From Tipula vernalis (lineage: Eukaryota > Arthropoda > Insecta > Diptera > Tipulidae): 64,000 nucleotides of DNA. Location: positions 330,743,106 through 330,807,105 of the forward strand of contig OY282558.1 in assembly GCA_958295665.1 (NCBI GenBank), written 5' to 3'. How positions within the stretch are numbered: the first letter of the stretch is position 1; each line of letters opens with the position of its first letter. Shown piece by piece: positions 44,293-55,009 of the stretch. The notes beneath the pieces are model-generated. The model saw nothing but the letters and a program-made list of their open reading frames with translations, made no database searches and was not told where the DNA came from. A program made the translations under genes and the position numbers.

Positions 44293-44992
44293 TGTTTTTA
44301 CACCATAGATATTTGAGATTGAGTCTATTTTTAACAATTTTAGTTGCATTATATAATCGTGACTGGAATTTCGTGAGATGGTGTAATAAAAATATCCTCT
44401 GATTCTGAAGTGCTGTGGAATAGTCAGTTGCCAGCTCGTGAAAGAATATTGTTTTCCTTTTCCGAAACGAATTTAGTAACATATGTTTAAGTTCAACTGT
44501 TTTAAGTGTTATAATAAATGCATTTTTTAATAATGAAGTTGTTTGTTTAATATGTGACATCTGTTTGGTAGTTATTAAATCCTCCTTTGTGATTGTAACA
44601 CTGATTAAGTTACCAATTTTCATTATTATACTCGGAATGTCTTCACAGTTTGGCGGAATGCCACATAAAATTATATTGTTCTTATTTAGTTCTTGAGTAG
44701 GACGATCTAATAGAGCTTCCATAGTGTTGATTTGCTCGGCCTGCGCTTCGGCTTTTTGTTCAAGAAGCTCAAGTCTCTGGTTAGAACGTTGGGCATCCTT
44801 TGACAGTTCAGATACGGTGAGTTTCATATCATCCAGTGAGTGGCACAAGAAATTAACCGAATTTTTTAATGAGTCCAGTTGACTTTGTATGCCTTTCAGT
44901 GTAAATTGTAAAATCGGTAAAAATTCAATATGCCAATAACATTTTGTATTCGATTTTTGTATTATTTCAAATTGATAAAGAAACCAATCCAT
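44293..44992 (-). pseudogene. CR1-like LINE ORF1, copy 2
   Basis: Duplicate of 17029-17728 with the same translation: coiled coil, then the FP-like domain, interrupted by the foldback element. Confidence 0.8.
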
Positions 44993-45193
44993 TTATTTCA
45001 TGAGTGATAATTTAGGTTTCTTCAGAAGCCGCCACTGGAAACGAGGAACTTCTTCTTGGTTGAAGATAGTGAATGTCTGAGTAATTTCTTGTGATTTGCT
45101 TGATTTTTAGCACTACACGAAATTCGCTAAACTCGTTTGAAAAAAAAACTTTCGAGATCAAAAAATTTTAGCGTTGGAGATCTGACCTAAATT

Positions 45194-45514
45194 TTCGTTA
45201 ACAATTCAGTGTTTGTACAAATGAAATCAATCAACGGATCAACAAAGCAAGAAATACATTCAATATGCTTCAAAAGATCTTGAATGCATCGATATTTCCG
45301 TCCAATCATTGAGTCCGAATTCAGAAAATGCAAGCCTAGATGGATTGGATACACATTGAGGAAAATACCAAATGACATAATCCGGACCTCATTAGAATCG
45401 AATCCAGCAATGGCCTGGAAAGAACGGTGCTAGCTGAAAGAACTTGGCAAAAAATGGGAAATTTCCATCATAGTATGCGTAGTATGCTCCTAAAAAAACA
45501 AATGAACGTAGGCA
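45194..45514 (+). pseudogene. RTE-like LINE relic, copy 2
   Basis: Duplicate of 17930-18250, with the same decayed RT C-terminal words. Confidence 0.55.
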
Positions 45515-46018
45515 CTTGGGGAGTGAAACCAACTTTTTCGAATCTTACATGTTTTTTTTACAATACGGCGATTTACTCTGGTCCTTTTCTAAAATAATTC
45601 GATAGCCTGTACATCCCTCGATGTACTTGGAAATTGTGGGATTCTATTAAACAAATTTCTAAGTTTATCCACCAAAGCCTGAAAATTTTAACCAATGCGA
45701 AACTGAAAATGACAATAACGTTTTGTTTTACCCTTTTTAGTTTTTCTAAGTTGCTGAAATATAATTTAACCAAAACGAGACAAACAGGGTCCCGCTCGTA
45801 GAGACCACGAGACATTCGATTCTAAAACTGATGTGTCCCGTCGAAAACGGCACGGTTGGCTAGTCTAGTCATCTCGCTCTTTTGCTCGCGAAATGTCACA
45901 ACATTTCATGACTAGCTTTTTGGTTTTTGGAAAGGATAATTATATAAAATAAAACTAGCTAATTGCTTTTAAGTGTATTCTTTTATTGTTGATGTATTGG
46001 TATTCATATGAACACAGG

Positions 46019-46738
46019 CAAAACCAACAAAAATGTTTATACAAGCCGTCTCGTTCCCTCCTTACACAGATCCTATCAAAAAAATGTATACTATATTTAT
46101 TATGAATGTATCACCTATACTTATATGTTTTGTCAAAACCAACAAAAATGTTTATACAAGCCGTCTCGTTCCCTCCTCACACAGACACTATCAAAAAAAT
46201 GTACACTATATTTATTATGAATGTATCACCTATACTTAACTGTTTTGTGTATATATACTTTCTGATTTATTTGTATGCATCACTAATACTACGCCTTAAT
46301 GTACTTTTTTATACCTTAAGTGTTTGTACTGTTTGGCTTGTATAAACATTTTTGTTGGTTTTGGTTTTGTGTATATATACTTTCTGATTTATTTATATGC
46401 ATCACTAATACTACGCCTTAACGTACTTTTTTATATCTTAAGTGTTTGTACTGTTTGGCTTGTATAAACATTTTTGTTGGTTTTGATATAAGCCAAACAG
46501 TACAAACACTTAAGATATAAAAAAGTACGCTAAGGCGTAGTATTAGTGATGCGTATAAAATAAATCAGAAAGTATATATACACAAAACTAACACAAATGT
46601 CTATAATTCTACGAACAAATCTGTTCAAATACCGATATATAAATACCAATACACAAATAAATTTAGCGTACATTTTTTTGATAAGATCTGTGTAAGGAGC
46701 GAACGAGACGGCTTGTATAAACATTTTTGTTGGTTTTG
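46019..46738. mobile_element. MITE cluster, copy 2
   Basis: Duplicate of 18755-19474, flanked by ACACAGG at 46012-46018 and 46739-46745. Confidence 0.85.
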
Positions 46739-46953
46739 ACACAGGATGTAGTGGCATTGACACAGGTAAACTTGTCCCAAACTTATTTTGACATTTGTAG
46801 CCAATTTGGTTTGGATGCTTAGTTTATTGTTAGCTGTCGAATGTCTCCAAGCTAATACGTATTTCGGTGTGCTCGTTGAGTTTTTACTTGAGGACATGTT
46901 GAGGACTCATTACTGTTTTACTTGAGGCATAAAATTTTGCTTTAAGAATGGAA

Positions 46954-47479
46954 TAAAGTTCCGCACCGTATTAAAAATGTTTTTGGTGGGTTTTCTATGA
47001 ATAAAACAAGCATTTTCAAGCGGTACAACGATACAAAGAGTAGCTTCAGACGTTGAAGAAGAAGATCGCGTTGGCGATGCTCGAGCCTGTCAACAACCTT
47101 TTATTGCTGGTATTGTAGTCTATATTTCGCTCAGGGCAAGCAATTTTGGAAATGAATATTGACCAAAAACAATGCCGAATGAACATTGCTCAGGAGTGGC
47201 TGAATGAGTTCAACGACAATCCAGAACTACGCCAAAGGGTGATAACTTGTAGGGCCCAAACGAGGAGTACTATATCTGAAAGTTCTACGTCGTTTGCGTG
47301 AAGCAATCCAAAGAAAACGTCCCAACTTGTAGCGAAACAACCCATGGCAATTGCACCACGATTGCTCCCACTTTACCACTTGTTCGTGAATTTTTGGTCA
47401 AAAACAAAACCCTTATGGTGCCTCAATGATTTCTCGAAATGGAAAAAAAACCAAAGATGACTCGCGCTAAACGTTAAAA
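46954..47479 (+). pseudogene. Mariner transposase relic, copy 2
   Basis: Duplicate of 19690-20215, ending about 43 bp before the second gypsy element. Confidence 0.72.
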
Positions 47480-47522
47480 AAAATTGTTTTATCACTAATT
47501 AAAAGCCAGAGACCTAATATAC

Positions 47523-47736
47523 TATAGTATTTTGGCTGCATGTAAACACAGAATAATTATTGGTAAAATAGTATTGTACCTAAGTTCATTACAATGCTCA
47601 CAAAAACACAAGAAGAAGAAAAAACAACATACCGAGAGGTCGATAAATTCAGAGTTGCGTAAAATAAACAAAAACAGAAAAATAGATCATCGTGTTTTAT
47701 TAAATTAAGGCAAAGCCATCCAAAAATAATACTAAA
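47523..47736 (+). repeat. 5' LTR of the second gypsy element
   Basis: The LTR is 214 bp. Its first 134 bp also occur at 20259-20392. It differs from the 3' LTR by G/A, A/G and A/G substitutions. Confidence 0.93.
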
Positions 47737-47831
47737 GTTCAGAAGTGGGATTATATCCAAATAAGAGATATCCGATAAGATTGCGGAAAAAAAAATAAAT
47801 AAAACGCTTTCGAGACTATTAATAGACGACA

Positions 47832-49253
47832 ATGGGGAGAAGTAAGGTTAACAAACAGAGTGAAGATGAGGAGGAATGTACGAAATCAGGGAAATCGTAT
47901 CAAAATCTTATGCATCCGGAGAATATTAGAAGCCTTATACCAGTGTTCGACAATAAAGAGACAACGGTGGAAAGATGGGTGCAAAAAGTGGAAAAATATC
48001 GCAATTTATATAAGTGGTCAGAAGAAGCCACGTTGCTATACGCGATCACGAGGTTGGAGGGGGCACCTAAATTGTTTCACGAGGCAATAGATAAAGGCAT
48101 CAATTCTTTTGAAAGCTTGAAAAGTGCATTGATCAAACAATACGGAAATATAGAAGATGAAGCGGACGTGTTTTTTAAATTAATTAAAAATATTTATGAT
48201 AAGGAGCAAGCGTATGAAATGTACGTGATGAAAATGTTTGCAATAGGAGCATCAGGCGGTTTGAGTGAACCGGCTATAGTTAAGTATATCTTAAGAGGAT
48301 TATCCAGAGATAGAATTTACAACTGGATCAACAAACCAATATGTAGTACAATTCAGGAGTTGACCGAAAGAATAAAGTGGGCTGAGTCAAATATGGAAAT
48401 GATGCTGCCGAATATTAGTGTGAAAGAGCCAAATATGAATGGAAATAAAAAGAGAATAGATCTAAACAAAAATACCAACGAATTCAAAAGGGAGTTAAAG
48501 TGTTATAATTGTAAGGGCTATGGACACAAAGCTGAACATTGTTCTAGATCAATACAATGTTACAATTGCAAACAAATGGGACATCGCTCATTAGAATGCA
48601 AACAACCGATAACAGCAGAGAGATGTAATAGATGCAAAAAATTGGGTCACAATGAGACCAAATGTAAAGTCAATATGGAGGCGGAGAATAAACGTATATA
48701 TACAGTGGACACATCACAAGGTGACAAGAAAGAAGAAGTGAAGATCAGCGAGGAAGGAATGCTGACGTCACGGGTAGTTATAGGTAATTACATTATTAAG
48801 GTAAATTTATTGTTAGATCTAGGAAGTAGTGTAAGCATATTAAAAGAAACCATTGTAAAAAATAAAATGGAATTAGTAAATAAGGATACCGTAGAGTCAA
48901 TCAAAGTTAATGGAATAAATGATTCTGAGTTGATCATAAGGGGACAATTAAAAGCATTGGTAGAAGTTGAGAAAAAGTTGTATCCGGTGGATTTTTTAAT
49001 CGTACCTGACGGTACAATGAAGGTAGATGCGATAATAGGTAGAGACTTTATAAATAATAATCATTTTGGGAGTGTTACGATAGTGAGAGAAAAGTTGAAG
49101 AAGACAGAGAATGGTGAGAGGAAAACGTCAGACAATAGAGTAGAGTTTGATGTAAATTTGATTCAGTCTGTAGTAAATGTAGAAGAGGAGTATTTTAATG
49201 AGAAGGAGATATTGCAATTAGATGTAGGAATAGCCCTGAAACTAAACAGTTAG
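47832..49253 (+). CDS. gag: Gag and protease of the second gypsy element
   Basis: This 473-residue ORF starts MGRSKVNKQSEDEEE. Residues 30-170 look like a gag/capsid region (VERWVQKVEKYRNLYKW). Residues 215-280 carry three tandem CCHC knuckles: CYNCKGYGHKAEHC, CYNCKQMGHRSLEC and CNRCKKLGHNETKC. Near residue 325 is a retropepsin-like active site, LLLDLGSSVSIL, in which the usual D[ST]G is DLG, so the protease may be inactive or mutated. The ORF ends at 49253, and the pol part beyond it is in other frames. Confidence 0.88.
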   Translation: MGRSKVNKQSEDEEECTKSGKSYQNLMHPENIRSLIPVFDNKETTVERWVQKVEKYRNLYKWSEEATLLYAITRLEGAPKLFHEAIDKGINSFESLKSALIKQYGNIEDEADVFFKLIKNIYDKEQAYEMYVMKMFAIGASGGLSEPAIVKYILRGLSRDRIYNWINKPICSTIQELTERIKWAESNMEMMLPNISVKEPNMNGNKKRIDLNKNTNEFKRELKCYNCKGYGHKAEHCSRSIQCYNCKQMGHRSLECKQPITAERCNRCKKLGHNETKCKVNMEAENKRIYTVDTSQGDKKEEVKISEEGMLTSRVVIGNYIIKVNLLLDLGSSVSILKETIVKNKMELVNKDTVESIKVNGINDSELIIRGQLKALVEVEKKLYPVDFLIVPDGTMKVDAIIGRDFINNNHFGSVTIVREKLKKTENGERKTSDNRVEFDVNLIQSVVNVEEEYFNEKEILQLDVGIALKLNS

Positions 49254-50641
49254 AACAGAAAATACTAGGGATATATTTAGAACGTAAGGACACCAAAGAA
49301 GATTCAAACGGGGTAAAACAGGAGGTAGAGATAAAATTGAAAGAAGAGAAAAAATACAGTGTAAGTCCAAAACGATATATGTAGTCAATTTGAAAGGGGA
49401 GAATTGAACAAAGTAATAGAAGATTTATTAATGCAGGGTATTATAAGGGAAAGCGAATCATCATATTCAAGCAGGGGTTGTGCTGTTGAGGAAAAAAAAT
49501 GGCACATATAGATTGTGCATAAATTATAGACCATTGAACAGATTAGTAGAGAGGGATCGGTTTCCGTTGCCAGTTATTGAGACGCAAATCGAAAAATTGC
49601 ACGGGAAAAAATATTTTACTAGTTTAGATCTAAAAAACGGATTTTACCATATTGATCTGGAAGAAAGATCAAAAAAATATACAGCATTTGTGACTGAAGA
49701 TGGTTTGTACGAATTTAACAAACTACCATTTGGGTTTGTTAATTCCCCAGCTGTATTCGTTAGATATATTAATAGAATTCTAAGCGATTTTATTAAGGAA
49801 AGATTAATAATTGTCTTTATCGACGATATACTAATAGCAACAGAGACTATTACAGAACATATAGAAATATTAAAGAGTTTGTTAGTTAGGTTATCGGAAC
49901 ACAAAATACAATTGCAGTTAGGAAAGTGTAAGTTTATCAAGACAAACATCGAATATTTAGGGTACGAGATAACTTATAATAAAATATCATTAACAAATAA
50001 ACATGTGTGTACGATTAATGAGTATCCAGAACTATTAGACAAGAAGTCATTGCACAGGTTCAAAGGATTAGCGAGTTATTTTACAAAATTTATCAAAAAC
50101 TTTAGCTATATCATAACGCCATTATTAGAAACATTGAAAAGTAATGACGATTATAAATTTGGTGATGAACAAGTAAATGCATTTCATATTTTGAAAGAGA
50201 AACTAATTTCCAAGCCGATTTTAAGAATTTACTCGCCTCACTTAGAGACAGAGTTGCATACAGATGCATCTGCAGGGGGATTTGGGGGTATTTTATTGCA
50301 AAGACAAAAAGACGACGGCAATTTTCACCCCATAATGTTTTACAGTAAAAAGACAACATCAAGTGAAGCTAAACTTCATAGTTTTGAACTCGAGACATTG
50401 GCAATCGTATATAGTTTGAAGAGATTCAGAACCTATTTATACGGAATGAGATTTACAATTGTGACGGACTGTAATGCGCTTAAATTAACAATTGAAAAGG
50501 TAGACATAAACCCAAAAATAGCTAGATGGTTCATGTATCTTGAGCAGTTCGATTACAGCATAGTGTATAGACGAGCAGAAAGCATGCGGCATGTAGATGG
50601 ATTAAGTAGAGCCAATATATATATATATGATAGAACAGGAA
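49254..50641 (+). pseudogene. pol: RT and RNase H of the second gypsy element (frameshifted)
   Basis: The N-terminal linker of RT (FERGELNKVIEDLLMQGII, 49387-49450) is in a different frame from the body (49480-50641). An extra G in the run at about 49474-49477 seems to cause the shift. The RT body shows RLCINYRPLNRLVERDRFPLP, SLDLKNGFYHIDL, LPFGFVNSPAVF and the catalytic FIDDIL. RNase H shows ELHTDASAGGFGG, FELETLAIVYSLKRF and VTDCNAL. At 50620-50632 an (AT)n run shifts the frame again into integrase. Confidence 0.87.
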
Positions 50642-51997
50642 TCAACCTCAATATTTGAGGAAAGTTTAAGGATAGGACAATCATTAGATGAACATATCAA
50701 GAGGATAAAAGAAAACATATTAGAGCAAGGTGAGATTAAAGATTATGAAATTAGAAGCGGATTGATTTATAAAAAACTGACAGATAAGTCATTACTAGTT
50801 GTACCGCAAAATTTGGAGGAGTCGGTTATTTTTAGATATCACAATGAAATAGGTCATTTCGGTGTGGACAAGGTGTGCGAAATTATTAAACGGTTATTTT
50901 ATTTTCCTAAGATGAGAGGTAAAGTGCTCGATCATATTAAAAATTGCATTGTATGTATTGCATATAATCCAAAAGTGAGAATTGATAGAACAAAATTACA
51001 TAATATAGATAAAGGGAGTAGTCCATTTGAAATGATTCATTTAGATCATTTAGGGCCGCTAGAGAAAACAAAAGGGAAGAATAGTTTTGTGTTTGCGATA
51101 ATAGACGGATTTACAAAATATATAAGGTTATATGCGACAAAAACCACAAATGTCAAGGAAGTATTAAAACATTTAAAGAGTTACATTCTTACGTATTCGA
51201 CCCCAAGAACATTAGTATCGGATAGAGGTTCAGCGTTTACTTCCAATCAGTTCAAAGAGTTCATGAATAATCACGGTATAAAGCATGTATTAAATGCAAC
51301 AGCATGCCCGCAGGCAAACGCACAGATAGAACGATATAATCGTACACTTGTACCATTATTGAACAAGTTAGTGGACGAGAGTGGAAAGGATTGGGACACA
51401 TGTTTAGTAAACGCAGAGTTCATGTTAAATAATACACTAAATAGATCCGTGAATGATATACCAGCAAGATTATTATTTGGAGTGATTCAGAAAAGAAAGA
51501 TAGAGGGAGGAGTAACAGAATTTTTAGAAGAATTAAGCGGAAAAGAGGAACGAAATTTAAATGAGTTAAGGCAAAAAGCTAGTCAGAATATCATAAAACT
51601 ACAGGATTATAATAAGCGGAAACATGACGAGAAATGCGGTAGGGTACCAAACTACAAAGAGGGAGATCTGGTAGTTGTTAAAAATAGTACAGTTATAGGA
51701 GAAAGAAATAAATTAAAGAGAAAATTCAAAGGTCCTTATATAATCAAGAAAGTGCTTGAGAATGATAGATATATTATAGGAGAAATAGAAAATGAGGGGA
51801 CGAAAGGCAGAGGTGTTAGAATTTTAGATCCTAGATATATCAAACGATGGAGAGGCCAGTTAACAGAATTAACGGACCGAGCAAAACAAGAGGAGTCAGT
51901 AGAAGGAAAATCAGAGGATGAGTATGAAGAGGTAGAATTCTTAGATATGGTAGAGAGTGATTTAGGTGAAGGGAGTGAAGAGGATGAAGATGCTTGA
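50627..51997 (+). pseudogene. Integrase of the second gypsy element (separate frame)
   Basis: The integrase part reads openly for 456 codons but has no start of its own; it should be fused to RNase H. It has an HHCC finger (YHNEIGHFGVDK to CIVCIAYNPK) and a DDE core: HLDHLGPL, VSDRGSAF and the Glu of ANAQIERYNR. A basic C-terminal domain (KRKFKGPYIIKK, a GPY-type motif) and a strongly acidic tail follow. The residues look intact, so only the frame is lost. Confidence 0.88.
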
Positions 51998-52156
51998 GAA
52001 AGTACTTGTGAGATGATTGAATCATTTACGCCAAAAGATTTGAAGAAATATTAAGAAAAATAAAATGAATTAAATTTAGTAATAAGAATAAACAATGTAA
52101 ACATTAATTATTTTGTGCAGATACTATCGAGACGATAGATGTCAGGACGGCCGAAC

Positions 52157-52370
52157 TATAGTATTTTGGCTGCATGTAAACACAGAATAATTATTGGTAA
52201 AATAGTATTATACCTAAGTTCATTACGATGCTCACAAAAACACAAGAAGAAGAAAAAACAACATACCGAGGGGTCGATAAATTCAGAGTTGCGTAAAATA
52301 AACAAAAACAGAAAAATAGATCATCGTGTTTTATTAAATTAAGGCAAAGCCATCCAAAAATAATACTAAA
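52157..52370 (+). repeat. 3' LTR of the second gypsy element
   Basis: A 214-bp LTR matching 47523-47736 except for three substitutions, followed by the ATAC target duplication. Confidence 0.93.
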
Positions 52371-52580
52371 ATACATACATTAAGCAATTTTAAAATTAGA
52401 CATGATCACTTTTGGATTTGACTAGTAATAAGACAATTTTTTTAACGTTTGGTTTCTTTGCCCATATTATATTGTTGGTGACGCGTCAGTGAGGATGGCT
52501 AAAAAGCCGAACTAATTGACCAAATAATGTAATATAATTGAATATTTGTCTATAAAAAGCGAAATTAAGGCTTATTTGTA
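52371..52580. other. Unassigned AT-rich spacer
   Basis: No gene or element is recognised here. Confidence 0.4.
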
Positions 52581-52979
52581 GTCTTACTTTGGAAATTTTA
52601 CAACAACAATTCCGTGTATTTTTATTCCAGAATTAATAATTTCATTCCATTAAGAAGTAGGTATAGAAAAATTCTCTTCTTCACGTAGTTGTAATATTTA
52701 CCACTAGAGTAAATATATTATAAGTTGGTATTAAATAACAATTCTCAAATTTTCGATAAATCAGAATTTTAAATTTTGGTAATTATCATTTGGAATTATT
52801 ATACTTTATTCAATAATTTGTTATCATTATTTTATATTTGTTAAAATTCTAAATAATAATTAAATTTTTGGAGCGTGGTGCCAACTGTTGAAAGTAAAAA
52901 ACAAAATTATTCTTGACTCTTACTTTGGGCAAAATTTCATTCCTATCCGAATTGGAATAACTTTATCCAAAGTAAGACG
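52581..52979. mobile_element. 399-bp MITE-like element
   Basis: The ends are perfect 12-bp inverted repeats, GTCTTACTTTGG and CCAAAGTAAGAC. A third copy of the word sits inside at about 52917. The related end CCAAAGTAAGAC, with similar neighbouring sequence, occurs at 3637-3648. No target duplication was resolved, and it is non-coding. Confidence 0.65.
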
Positions 52980-53358
52980 ACAATTAATTAGGACAAATTA
53001 GGCTTTACTGAAGTCAGTGTAAATGACGTTAATCTAATTTCCAAATACTACCACATCTGAGTAAAATTTAGTGACAAAAAGCTCAAAAAAGTCACTCCTA
53101 TACAAATTTTTGTAGAGATTCACATGATTTGCCAACTCTGTAAGCGTGCTGCAAAATATAGTTCTCAAATAAATCGAATATCCTTTCTGAAGTTTTAAGA
53201 ATTGAGAAATGCATGTGAAAGCCGGCGTATGCCAAAAGACTTCAGGTTTTTCGATAAAAGATAAAATTTTTCCATCTCTCTTGTTTTATATGGTATGTAT
53301 TCTAAAAAAGTTACCAAAAATAATACAACAACAAAAACATTTAGTAACTTTTGGAATA
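52980..53358. other. Non-coding flank with a short hairpin interrupted by the Tc1 element
   Basis: The word TTTTTCCATCTCTCTTGT at about 53268-53285 returns inverted at 54986-55003, just beyond the Tc1 element. The Tc1 therefore inserted inside an older inverted-repeat element. A small AAAAGTTAC / GTAACTTTT pair lies next to the insertion. Confidence 0.5.
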
Positions 53359-53360
53359 TA

Positions 53361-54981
53361 CTGTGAGCGTCAAAAAAATGTGTACACCATGCTTCACATT
53401 TGAATTTAAATTAAAACTTTTGTTAGAGTACAATGTTTAAAATTAGAATAAATATTAAATTGGCACTTCATTTCATATTGGGTGACAAATAAAACTCAGT
53501 CAAAAAGCAACAACAAAAATTGAATAAAAAACAACAAAAATTATTTCATTTTTGAAGCGTAAAAAAAAAGTGTACAGCATTGGAAACACACTGTAGATCA
53601 GAAAATTTACAGTGCGGTTTGCATTTGTTTTGCTTTGTTTATTTCGATCTTCAGGTTTTACTAGTATTTATTTTTATTTCTCGATAAAAACACGTACAAA
53701 ATTTTTCTTCAAATGCGTAAACAAACATCTCTCGAAACGCGAAAGCTCGTGTTAAAATTCAGGCAAGAGGGAAAATCGTTGCGAGAAATTGCTGAAATAA
53801 TTGAAAGGAGCCACAACACAATGAAAAAATTATTGATAAATACCAAAAGTTCAAGCAATTAGAAGATCGCCCTCGTACCGGTAGACCAAAGAGGCTTTCT
53901 TCTTCTGAAATAAGGTCAGTTGTGAGGAAAGTGAAGAAAAATCCGACAGCAAGTGCGGTGAAAATATCGGAAAATACTGAAAAAGCCTCTGCAGTCCCCG
54001 TAAGTGCAAGCACTATTCGCCGAGCGCTATGAGCTGTATGGTAGAGTACCGCGGAAATAACCACACATATCAGATAGGAATCGAAAGCGACGCCTTCTCT
54101 TTGCTAAAAATTATCGAAACAAGAATATTTCTTTCTGGAGAAATGTATTATTTACTGATGAAAGTAAATTTGAGGTTTTCGGATCGAAAAAATCACCAAA
54201 AATTTGGAGAAGCAAAAATCAACAATTTGCGGAAAAAAATATCATCACCACAGTGAAGCATGGTGGGGGCTCGCTAATGGTCTGGAGGTGTATGGCGGCA
54301 ACAGGCGTGGGAAATCTGGTGTTTATTGAAAGCACCATGAATAAAACAGACTATTTAAATATTTTGAGGGAAAACTTGGCACCCAGCGTCGCTAAATTAA
54401 ATTTAGATGAGTCATGAGTCTTCCAACACGACAACGACCCGAAGCATACTGCAAAAATTGTAAAAGAATGGTTACTCTATACGGACTCCTAAGCAGTCAG
54501 ACCACCTGGCACAATCCCCAGATCTTAACCCGATACAACATTTGTGGGAGTACCTCGACAAACAAATTCGATAAAGGGTCATAAGCAGCAAGGATTCCTT
54601 AAAATCCATATTGTTGGAGGAATGGCAAAAAATTCCAACCGAAATAACCACAAAGTTGGTCGAGTCAATGCCGAGAAGGTAGAAGCAGTTCTCAAATCAA
54701 AAGGGAAACAGACGAAGTAATAATATGGTCTTTTTAATTTATTAATTAAATAATGTTGGAACTGTACACTTTTTTTTGACGCTTAAAAAATGAAATATTT
54801 TTTGTTATGCCTTTTATTGAATTTTTATTGTTGTTTTTTTATGAGTTTTGTTTGTTATTTAATAAGGTACGAAGTACCAGTTAAATGTATGCCCTAGTTT
54901 TAAACATTGAAGAATAATAGAAGAAATTATTTAATTTCAAATATATAACATTGAGGTGTACACTTTTTTTGACGCTCACAG
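53361..54981 (+). mobile_element. Tc1-like transposon with double inverted repeats, inactive
   Basis: The element is flanked by TA at 53359-53360 and 54982-54983, with ends CTGTGAGCGTCAAAAAAA and the inverse. A second, inner copy of the end word (GCGTAAAAAAAAAGTGTACA near 53557 and its inverse near 54764) lies about 200 bp inside each end. This is the IR/DR arrangement known in part of the Tc1 family, where both repeats bind transposase. Confidence 0.9.
53714..54720 (+). pseudogene. Tc1-like transposase, multiple frameshifts and stops
   Basis: The gene starts MRKQTSLETRKLVLKFRQEG, a helix-turn-helix DNA-binding domain, followed by LEDRPRTGRPKRLS, the linker typical of Tc1. The catalytic part appears in pieces: KHGGGSLMVWRCMAATG (about 54255), VFQHDNDPKHTAKIVKEWL (second Asp, after a stop at about 54418) and SPDLNPIQHLWEYLDKQIR (Glu region, about 54515). 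The order matches a DD34E transposase of about 340 residues. Frame changes and stops make it non-functional. Confidence 0.85.
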
Positions 54982-55009
54982 TAACACAAGAGAGATGGAA
55001 AAATTGTAT

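Larger units (their letters stand above)
20393..47656. repeat. Tandem segmental duplication, copy 2 (full-length LTR element version)
   Basis: This second copy begins in the middle of the LINE RT and ends inside the 5' LTR of the gypsy element at 47523-52370. It is 8,001 bp longer than copy 1, exactly one LTR-element internal region (7,885 bp) plus one 2,116-bp LTR minus the 2,000-bp difference accounted for by shared LTR: that is, full element (10,117 bp) against solo LTR (2,116 bp). It could be a true tandem duplication or two haplotypes joined during assembly; the sequence alone cannot decide. Confidence 0.92.
47523..52370 (+). mobile_element. Second Ty3/gypsy element, 4,848 bp, frameshifted
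   Basis: Two 214-bp LTRs (47523-47736 and 52157-52370) start TATAGTATT and end AATACTAAA. They are flanked by ATAC at 47519-47522 and 52371-52374, a 4-bp target duplication. The LTRs differ at three positions that I can see, about 1.4 percent, so the insertion is older than the segment duplication. Gag-protease, RT-RNase H and integrase lie in three different frames. No clear primer-binding site follows the 5' LTR, and there is no env. Confidence 0.92.
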
